NCBI GenBank assembly: GCA_963826035.1
Contig: CAWGVZ010000024.1
Location: 434,001-498,000, forward strand
Source of the DNA: Actinophytocola sp963826035
Lineage (GTDB): Bacteria > Actinomycetota > Actinomycetes > Mycobacteriales > Pseudonocardiaceae
Direction: 5' to 3'
Length of the DNA stretch: 64,000 nt
Shown piece by piece: positions 58,592-64,000 of this stretch. How positions within the stretch are numbered: the stretch's first letter is position 1; every line of letters starts with the position of its first letter. Under the pieces are notes generated by a model. It did no database searches. It had not been told where the DNA came from and saw only the letters and a list, made by a program, of their open reading frames with translations. The translations under genes were made by a program, and so were the position numbers.

Positions 58592-59770
58592 GTGACGGAT
58601 CGGGTGGTGAAGCGGGCGTACCGCTACCGTTTCTATCCGTCTGACCAGCAGGTGAGCGAGTTGTCGCGGACGTTTGGTTGTGTCCGTCTGGTCTACAACC
58701 GAGCTCTGGAAGCGCGTACGTCCGCCTGGTACGGCGAGCAACGGCGTGTGTCCTATGTCGAGTCGTCGGCGCTGCTCACCGAGTGGAAGCGGGACCCGGA
58801 TCTGGCGTTCTTGTCCGAGGTGTCCTCGGTGCCGCTTCAGCAAGGGCTGCGGCATCTGCAGGGTGCGTTCGTCGCGTTCTGGGACAAGCGCGCTCGGTAC
58901 CCTCGGTTCAAGTCCCGCAAGCGTGGACGCCAGTCCGCGGAGTACACCCGGTCGGCGTTCCGGTGGCGCAACGGTCACCTGACCTTGGCGAAGATGTCCG
59001 AGCCGTTGGACATCCGCTGGTCGCGTCCACTGCCCGACGGTGCTGAACCGAGCACCGTCACGGTGTCCCGCGACCCGGCCGGGCGCTGGCACGTGTCGAT
59101 CCTCGTCGAGGTCGCCATCGATCCGGTGTCGAAGGCCGGGAGTAAGGCCGAGAGTGTGGTGGGGATCGATGCGGGGATCACCTCGCTGGTCACCCTCTCG
59201 ACAGGAGAGAAGGTCACCAACCCCCGCCACGAACAGAAGGACCGGGCACGGCTCGCGCTCGCGCAACGTCGCCTCGCCCGCAAAGCGAAGGGGTCGAACA
59301 ACCGGGCCAATGCCCGGCAGAGAGTGGCCCGAGTCCACGCTCGCATCACCGACCGGCGCCGCGACCACCTGCACAAGCTGTCGACTCGACTCGTCCGTGA
59401 GAACCAAACGGTCGTGATCGAGGACCTGCAAGTCCGCAACATGGTGCGCAACCACTCGCTGGCCCGGTCGATCTCCGACGCGAGCTGGCGGGCACTGCGG
59501 GCCATGTTGGAGTACAAGTGCCAGTGGTACGGCAGCGACCTCGTGGTGGTCGACCGCTGGTTCCCGTCGTCGAAGATGTGCTCGGCGTGCGGGGCGCTCC
59601 AGGACACGATGCCGCTCAACGTCCGCGAGTGGGAGTGCCGTTGCGGCGCCCGTCACGACCGGGACGTGAACGCGGCACTGAACATCAGAGCCGCCGGGCT
59701 GGCGGTGCTCGCCTGTGGAGACGGCGTAAGACCGGAACGCGCGCAAGCGCCGACCGGCAGCGGTCGCTGA
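58592..59770 (+). CDS. tnpB: RNA-guided nuclease TnpB of an IS200/IS605-type element
   Basis: I start at GTG 58592 (392 residues); a TACTAT box at 58577-58582 is a good -10 for a leaderless GTG. RuvC residues are intact: Asp193 in VVGIDAG, Glu277 in VVIEDLQV and Asp358 in HDRDVNAALNI, with the zinc pairs CSACG and CRCG between. The N-terminal wedge (KRAYRYRFYPSDQQVSELSRTFG) is standard. No tnpA is present, so the element is a solo TnpB and immobile by itself unless helped. TnpB cuts DNA next to a TAM using an omegaRNA from the 3' end. It separates mca from its usual downstream partner gene. Confidence 0.93.
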   Translation: MTDRVVKRAYRYRFYPSDQQVSELSRTFGCVRLVYNRALEARTSAWYGEQRRVSYVESSALLTEWKRDPDLAFLSEVSSVPLQQGLRHLQGAFVAFWDKRARYPRFKSRKRGRQSAEYTRSAFRWRNGHLTLAKMSEPLDIRWSRPLPDGAEPSTVTVSRDPAGRWHVSILVEVAIDPVSKAGSKAESVVGIDAGITSLVTLSTGEKVTNPRHEQKDRARLALAQRRLARKAKGSNNRANARQRVARVHARITDRRRDHLHKLSTRLVRENQTVVIEDLQVRNMVRNHSLARSISDASWRALRAMLEYKCQWYGSDLVVVDRWFPSSKMCSACGALQDTMPLNVREWECRCGARHDRDVNAALNIRAAGLAVLACGDGVRPERAQAPTGSGR

Positions 59771-59829
59771 ATCAGGAACCCTCCCAGGCGACTGGGAGAA
59801 TCCCCGTCCTTCAAGGCGAGGAGTAGTCA
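59700..59829 (+). ncRNA. Putative omegaRNA and right end of the TnpB element
   Basis: The 3' end of tnpB plus about 60 bp ends with a CTCCCAG/CTGGGAG hairpin (59781-59787 with 59792-59798) and GAATCCCCGTCCTTCAAGGC, then GAGGAGTAGTCAA. IS605-type right ends with TnpB have this wording. The omegaRNA guide would be the sequence after the end, GCAGTTACCTTCTCAG, which is the end of mca. This is inferred from the known TnpB mechanism. Confidence 0.65.
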
Positions 59830-60708
59830 AGCAGTTACCTTCTCAGATATCCCCGAGAACAGGTCATCCTCGGGCAGCGTCGTGTCCACCAGGGACCGCA
59901 CCAGCTCGTACTCCTCGTACGGCCACACTTCCCGCTGCACCTCCAACGGCACGGAGAACCACCGGCTGTTGGGGTCGATCTGCGTCGCGTGCGCGAGCAG
60001 CGCGGCGTCCCTGGTCTCGAAGTATTCCCCACATTCGATCCGGGTCGTCACCCGGTGGCTGAGATCGCCCCGCTCGGGGTCCCAGTTCTCCAGCCACTCG
60101 CCGTACGGGGACTCCATGCCGCGCGACAGCAGGACGTCGTGCACCGCCTGGAGCCGCTTGCGGGAGAAGCCGTGGGAGTAGTACAGCTTCAGCGGCGTCC
60201 ACGGGTCGCCCGACTCGAGGTGCAGGTCGGGGTCGCCGGCCGCGTCGAACGCCGCCACGGACACCTCGTGGCACCGGATGTGGTCCGGGTGCGGGTAGCC
60301 GCCGTTCTCGTCGTACGTGATCACCACGTGCGGCTTGAACTCGCGGATCGCCTTGACCAGCGCGGGCACCGACTCCTCGAGCGGTAACAGCGCGAAGCAG
60401 CCCTCGGGCAGTGGGGGCTTCGGGTCGCCCTCCGGCAGGCCGGAGTCGACGAAGCCGAGCCAACGGTGCTGGACACCCAGGATCTCGGCCGCGCGGGCCA
60501 TCTCCTTGCGTCTGTACTCGTTGATGTTCTCGAGCACTTCCGGCCGTTCCATGGCGGGGTTGAGAATGTCGCCCCGCTCACCGCCCGTACACGTCACCAC
60601 CATGACCTCGTGACCCTCGGTCACGTACTTGACCATCGTGCCCGCGCCCTTGCTGGACTCGTCGTCCGGATGCGCGTGCACCGTCATGAGACGCATCTTC
60701 TCGACCAT
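59827..60708 (-). CDS. mca: Mycothiol S-conjugate amidase Mca
   Basis: The 293-residue zinc enzyme cleaves mycothiol S-conjugates of toxins into a mercapturic acid and GlcN-Ins. LmbE-fold motifs are AHPDDE (12-17), LGFVDSGLPEG and the metal site GGYPHPDHIRCHEVS. Length and the WFSVPLEVQREVWPYEEYELV tail fit Mca, distinguishing it from MshB at 13784. The last residues SEKVTA and the TGA stop are next to or within the end of the TnpB element. The small protein at 58194, its normal operon partner, is now cut off. It detoxifies with the mshB-made thiol. Confidence 0.95.
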   Translation of the reverse strand: MVEKMRLMTVHAHPDDESSKGAGTMVKYVTEGHEVMVVTCTGGERGDILNPAMERPEVLENINEYRRKEMARAAEILGVQHRWLGFVDSGLPEGDPKPPLPEGCFALLPLEESVPALVKAIREFKPHVVITYDENGGYPHPDHIRCHEVSVAAFDAAGDPDLHLESGDPWTPLKLYYSHGFSRKRLQAVHDVLLSRGMESPYGEWLENWDPERGDLSHRVTTRIECGEYFETRDAALLAHATQIDPNSRWFSVPLEVQREVWPYEEYELVRSLVDTTLPEDDLFSGISEKVTA

Positions 60709-60845
60709 GACCTCGAGATCCCTCCCGCTTCAACCCCAGAGGCTCCGCGCCCGATACCGAGGCGGATACTCAGCTCAGATACTCGAACCACTCCGGCCGG
60801 GTGCATTGTTCCCGGCAGGTCCGACAATCTCGCGGAGGCCCCATC

Positions 60846-61286
60846 ATGACGGCGCCGGGTCGCACGTTGCTTGAGGACCGATACGGCACCCGGCCGGCCC
60901 GGACGTCCAAGCGGACCTACTGGATTCTCGGTGCATGCGCGCTGGTCGTCGGCGGTCTGGCGGCCTGGATCGCGTACGTGAACCTCGGCACGGCGCCCAT
61001 CGAGACACAGAGCACGAGCTTCGAGAACCTGCCGGACAACGCCATCGAGATGACGTTCGAGATCACCCGCGACGACCCGGCGAGGCCCGCCGTGTGCATC
61101 GTCCGGGCCCTCGCGCTGGACGGCACGGAGAGCGGCCGGAAGGAGGTGCTCATCCCGCCCGGTGAGAGTTCCACCTGGATGACCACGGTGATTCAGAACC
61201 GGGCCGAACCGGTCACAGCAAACGTTTTCGGGTGCTCGTACCAGGTACCGGAATACCTGTCCACTGACCTGCCGCCAAGAGGGTGA
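60846..61286 (+). CDS. DUF4307 membrane protein (Rv1081c-like)
   Basis: The 146-residue protein from ATG 60846 has a cytoplasmic N-terminus (TLLEDRYGTRPARTSKRTYW), one membrane helix (ILGACALVVGGLAAWIAYVNL) and an exterior immunoglobulin-like domain (TSFENLPDNAIEMTFEITRDDPARPAVCIVRALALDG, ANVFGCSYQVPEYL) with two Cys that may bond. DUF4307 is actinobacteria-specific; M. tuberculosis Rv1081c lies between mca and greA, as here. It diverges from mca across 137 bp. Function unknown. Confidence 0.88.
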   Translation: MTAPGRTLLEDRYGTRPARTSKRTYWILGACALVVGGLAAWIAYVNLGTAPIETQSTSFENLPDNAIEMTFEITRDDPARPAVCIVRALALDGTESGRKEVLIPPGESSTWMTTVIQNRAEPVTANVFGCSYQVPEYLSTDLPPRG

Positions 61287-61362
61287 ACATGGGACCTCTC
61301 TTCGCGTAATCGGACAAAAGGGACCGGCCTACCTGGCGTTTCGTGGTACCCTCGTATACCTG

Positions 61363-61390
61363 CACGGCCCCTGGCGGGCCGTGTTTTTCC
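61363..61390 (+). terminator. Intrinsic terminator between DUF4307 and greA
   Basis: CACGGCCC (61363-61370), CTGGC and GGGCCGTG (61376-61383) make a perfect 8-bp stem, followed by TTTTTCC. It may end the DUF4307 transcript, or act as a leader attenuator of greA. In Escherichia coli greA has a terminator-containing leader. Confidence 0.8.
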
Positions 61391-61469
61391 GTTCCGGGTG
61401 TTCGCCGCCGCCCGGGAACTACCGACCCGAATCCGCGGGGCCGGAAGTATGAGCGAGGAGTTGGTGACC

Positions 61470-61958
61470 GTGAGCGACACCCAGGTGACCTGGCTGACGC
61501 AGGATGCCTACAGCCGTCTGAAGCAGGAACTTGACGAGCTGATCGAGAATCGCCCGGTTATCGCCGCGAAGATCAACACTAGCCGCGAGGAGGGGGACCT
61601 CAAGGAGAACGGCGGCTACCACGCGGCCCGGGAGGAGCAGGGGCAGGCGGAGGCACGTATCCGCCACCTGCAGGAGCTGCTGCGCAGCGCCAAGGTCGGC
61701 GAGGCGCCCAAGAACGACGGGCTGGCCGAGCCGGGCAAGGTGCTGACCATCCGTTACGACGGGGACGACGACACCGAGAAGTTCCTGCTCGCCACGCGCG
61801 AGGAGGGAGCCGAGGGTGAGCTGGAGGTCTACTCCCCGGAGTCGCCGCTCGGCCGCGCGCTGCTCGGTGCCAAGGAGGGTGAGACCCGCTCCTACGAGCT
61901 GCCCAACGGGAGCACCCAGAAGGTCACCCTCATGAAGGCGGTCCCGTACGCCGGCTGA
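61470..61958 (+). CDS. greA: Transcript cleavage factor GreA
   Basis: The 162-residue protein rescues backtracked RNA polymerase by stimulating transcript cleavage. From GTG 61470 (GGAG nine bases upstream) the N-terminus reads VSDTQVTWLTQDAYSRLKQE, matching the actinobacterial GreA start. An antiparallel coiled coil follows, with the catalytic acidic tip SREEGDLKENGGYHAAREEQ (Asp/Glu pair). The C-terminal FKBP-like domain contains EVYSPESPLGRALLGAKEGE. The ATG 21 bases earlier would give seven extra residues. A hairpin with GAACGACGCG arms follows the stop. Confidence 0.95.
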   Translation: MSDTQVTWLTQDAYSRLKQELDELIENRPVIAAKINTSREEGDLKENGGYHAAREEQGQAEARIRHLQELLRSAKVGEAPKNDGLAEPGKVLTIRYDGDDDTEKFLLATREEGAEGELEVYSPESPLGRALLGAKEGETRSYELPNGSTQKVTLMKAVPYAG

Positions 61959-61978
61959 CGACCCCGGCACCCGACATC

Positions 61979-62021
61979 GAACGACGCGTCCGCCGCCACC
62001 CACGCGGCGGGCGCGTCGTTC
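61979..62021. terminator. Hairpin after greA, class A-like
   Basis: GAACGACGCG (61979-61988) with CGCGTCGTTC (62012-62021), and CCGCCGC with GCGGCGG inside, form one long stem. The arm word GAACGACGCG is that of class A elements. It should stop greA transcription. Confidence 0.75.
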
Positions 62022-62038
62022 TGTGCACGCTTCCGACC

Positions 62039-62173
62039 CATGATGACCATTCCCGTCGGCCATGATGACCACTCCGGTCGGGTGCAATGACCACTCGCGC
62101 GGTGGCAGGCGACGCCAGTGGTCATCATGGGCGACCGGAGTGGTCATCATGCGTGGCCGGAGTGGTCATCATG
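62039..62173. repeat. Class B 22 bp array extending into the Lrp gene
   Basis: Forward units at 62039, 62061 and 62083 (CATGATGACC core, third degenerate) are followed by inverted GGTCATCATG units at 62120, 62142 and 62164; intervals are 22 bp. The inverted part codes for the C-terminus of the Lrp regulator. The array closely resembles that at 28404. Confidence 0.9.
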
Positions 62174-62622
62174 GCGCGTTCCAGTAGGGGGCGGACGCGC
62201 GGGGGGATCGGGGTCGACAGGGCGATCGACGTGGACGTGCGCTTCACCCACTCCACGTCGACCATCTTGTCGATCACGCGCTGCAGGTCCGCGTTGGAGC
62301 GCGCCACCATGCGGACCAGCAGGTCGCCCTCGCCGGTGGTCGCGTGCACCTCGCAGACCTCGTCGATCGCCGCCAGCCGGGACGCCACCTCCGTCCGCTT
62401 GCCCTGCGCGATCTCCAGCACGGCGAACGCCGTCAGGCCGTAGCCGATGGCCGCCAGGTCGACGTCCGGCGGGAAACCTCGCAGCACCCCGCGTTCCTCG
62501 AGGCGGTCCATCCGCGCCTGCACGGTGCCGCGCGCCACGCCGAGACGCCGCGAACACTCCAGCACCCCCAGCCTCGGCTCGTCGGACAGCAACAGCAACA
62601 GGCGGGCGTCAAGAGTGTCCAC
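62125..62622 (-). CDS. Lrp/AsnC-family transcriptional regulator
   Basis: The 165-residue protein has an AsnC-type winged helix (LDARLLLLLSDEPRLGVLECSRRLGVARGTVQARMDRLEERGVL) and a RAM effector domain (GYGLTAFAVLEIAQGKRTEV, TGEGDLLVRMVARSNADLQRV). Its C-terminal 16 or so residues (AMMTTPATHDDHSGRP) are the translation of a class B repeat and are not native to the family. It diverges from hppD across 131 bp that hold an Lrp-like dyad. It probably senses an aromatic amino acid and controls hppD. Absence of the usual tail may matter little for function. Confidence 0.9.
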   Translation of the reverse strand: MDTLDARLLLLLSDEPRLGVLECSRRLGVARGTVQARMDRLEERGVLRGFPPDVDLAAIGYGLTAFAVLEIAQGKRTEVASRLAAIDEVCEVHATTGEGDLLVRMVARSNADLQRVIDKMVDVEWVKRTSTSIALSTPIPPRVRPLLERAMMTTPATHDDHSGRP

Positions 62623-62657
62623 CTACACAGGATGCCTCATGTCTGCCCAAGTGCGCG

Positions 62658-62690
62658 TGTCAAGTCTGGTCAATCTGTCCAGGCTAGACA
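62658..62690. promoter_or_regulatory. Dyad between lrp and hppD
   Basis: TGTCAAGTCTGG (62658-62669) and CCAGGCTAGACA (62679-62690) are 10/12 inverse copies with a 9-base spacer. Lrp/AsnC proteins bind imperfect dyads of this size; the place between the divergent genes supports an operator for hppD. Confidence 0.7.
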
Positions 62691-62753
62691 CGGTCGGTTG
62701 CGCATCCTGCCCGACGGGCTGATCCTGCGGGTACCGCGATCTCGGGAGGCTCC

Positions 62754-63950
62754 ATGACAGTCCAGCCCATCGACGACGTCAGCTTCGACCAGCTTCGTCA
62801 GCTGGTGGGACTCGTCGACTACGACGAGTCGAGGGACCCGTTCCCGGTCCGGGCGATGGACGCCGTGGTGTTCGTCGCCGGCAACGCCACGCAGACCGCG
62901 TGGTTCTACCAGGTGGCGTTCGGCATGACGCTCGTCGCCTACTCGGGTCCGGAGACCGGCAACCGCGACCACAAGTCGTTCGTGCTGACGTCCGGCTCCG
63001 CCCGCTTCGTGATCAACGGCGGGGTCGCACCGGACAGCCCGCTGCACGACCACCACCGCAAGCACGGCGACGGCGTGGTCGACCTGGCGCTCGAGGTCAC
63101 GGACGTCGACCAGTGCATCGAGCACGCGCGGGCCCAGGGCGCGACCGTCCTGGAGGAGCCGAACGACGTCTCCAGTGACGACCACCCAGAGCACGGCACC
63201 ATCCGCCGCGCCGCGATCGCGACCTACGGCGAGACCCGCCACACGCTGATCGACCGCTCCCGCTACACCGGCCCCTACCTGCCCGGCTACGTCGCCAGGA
63301 CCAGCACCGTCACCCGCCCCGCCGGCGCGCCGAAGCGGCTGTTCCAGGCGGTCGACCACTGCGTCGGCAACGTCGAGCTCGGCAAGATGGACTACTGGGT
63401 CGAGTTCTACAACCGGGTCATGGGCTTCGTGAACATGGCGGAGTTCGTGGGCGACGACATCGCCACCGACTACTCGGCGCTCATGAGCAAGGTCGTCTCC
63501 AACGGCAACCACCGGGTGAAGTTCCCGCTCAACGAGCCGGCCATCGCGAAGAAGAAGTCGCAGATCGACGAGTACCTGGAGTTCTACGAAGGCGCGGGCT
63601 GCCAGCACATCGCGCTCGCCACGAACGACATCGTGGCGACCGTCAACGCCATGCGCGCGGCCGGTGTGGAGTTCCTCGACACCCCCGACTCCTATTACGA
63701 CGACCCGGAGCTGCGTGCCCGCATCGGCGAGGTCCGGGTGCCGATCGAGGTACTGAAGGAGCACCGGATCCTGGTCGACCGGGACGAGGACGGCTACCTG
63801 CTGCAGATCTTCACGAAGCCGATCGGCGACCGCCCGACCGTGTTCTACGAGCTGATCGAGCGACACGGTTCGCTCGGCTTCGGCAAGGGCAACTTCAAGG
63901 CCCTGTTCGAGGCGATCGAGCGCGAGCAGGCGCGCCGAGGCAATCTTTAA
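62754..63950 (+). CDS. hppD: 4-hydroxyphenylpyruvate dioxygenase
   Basis: The 398-residue non-haem iron enzyme turns 4-hydroxyphenylpyruvate into homogentisate in tyrosine breakdown. It has two vicinal-oxygen-chelate halves. The iron ligands are His in AVDHCVGNVELG, His in GCQHIALATNDI and Glu in PTVFYELIERHG. The C-terminal GFGKGNFKALFEAIEREQ is the standard gate helix. ATG 62754 has GGGAGG seven bases upstream. The divergent Lrp regulator is the likely controller. Genes for the next steps (hmgA, fahA) are not in the window; the fragment after 63950 is too short to tell. Confidence 0.97.
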   Translation: MTVQPIDDVSFDQLRQLVGLVDYDESRDPFPVRAMDAVVFVAGNATQTAWFYQVAFGMTLVAYSGPETGNRDHKSFVLTSGSARFVINGGVAPDSPLHDHHRKHGDGVVDLALEVTDVDQCIEHARAQGATVLEEPNDVSSDDHPEHGTIRRAAIATYGETRHTLIDRSRYTGPYLPGYVARTSTVTRPAGAPKRLFQAVDHCVGNVELGKMDYWVEFYNRVMGFVNMAEFVGDDIATDYSALMSKVVSNGNHRVKFPLNEPAIAKKKSQIDEYLEFYEGAGCQHIALATNDIVATVNAMRAAGVEFLDTPDSYYDDPELRARIGEVRVPIEVLKEHRILVDRDEDGYLLQIFTKPIGDRPTVFYELIERHGSLGFGKGNFKALFEAIEREQARRGNL

Positions 63951-64000
63951 CGCCGAGGCGCCATCGCCATCGCGCGGCAACCTGTGAGCCACCCAGGAGG

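Overview
The window is a chromosomal segment of a high-GC, mycothiol-producing actinomycete. The lineage is inferred from gene content and order: mshB and mca (mycothiol), gpgS (methylglucose lipopolysaccharide), the succinylase branch of lysine/diaminopimelate synthesis (dapC, dapD, dapE), DUF397 with a DUF5753-type regulator, GTG starts, and 1 or 4 bp start/stop overlaps. Much of the order resembles two blocks of the Mycobacterium tuberculosis chromosome, Rv1165-Rv1210 and Rv1080c-Rv1100, joined here in a new arrangement. I think a Pseudonocardiales genus (Lentzea/Saccharothrix/Actinosynnema-like) most likely, but no single marker proves it. No rRNA or tRNA gene was seen.

Layout. (1) 1-9.5 kb: a truncated TetR gene; a minus-strand LolA-like/ABC exporter operon divergent from a two-component system whose operon ends in a NUDIX gene; an SMP-30 gene and a TetR gene sharing a perfect operator; a SMI1/KNR4 protein; trpS behind a Trp-Trp leader peptide and attenuator. 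(2) 9.7-30.3 kb: an iron-box-linked 52-residue Cys protein, then typA, lpqW-like, mshB, a membrane protein, fdxA-dapC, CHAD-YdeI, dapD, a SigE-family sigma operon, dapE, a SecA/ClpP-like pseudo-enzyme, a LOG protein, gpgS, a DivIVA-domain protein, tag, a DUF4245 protein and glpX. (3) 30.4-45 kb, largely accessory: a secreted trypsin-like protease, two tandem L,D-transpeptidase lipoproteins, an EamA exporter, a ferredoxin-NADP reductase-like flavoprotein, fumC, a frameshifted DUF397 gene with its XRE regulator, a MocR/EamA pair, a pentapeptide-like membrane protein, an ATP-dependent DNA ligase, guaB1 and a DUF998 protein. (4) 45-64 kb: PIN-PhoH, a small secreted protein, a short-chain cis-prenyltransferase, a CoA-binding protein, hemolysin III, a LysR/MFS pair, a DUF255 protein, a VWA/Calx-beta surface protein, a solo TnpB element beside mca, a DUF4307 protein, greA, and an Lrp regulator divergent from hppD.

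Two families of intergenic repeats run through the window. Class A elements are about 57 bp palindromes made of two half-units 30 bp apart. Class B elements are head-to-head arrays with a strict 22 bp period. Several contribute stop codons or C-terminal codons to neighbouring genes. Together with the triad-less ClpP-like protein, the iron-box small protein, the paired hexapeptide ORFs and the TnpB insertion at the mca stop codon, they are the least explained content here.
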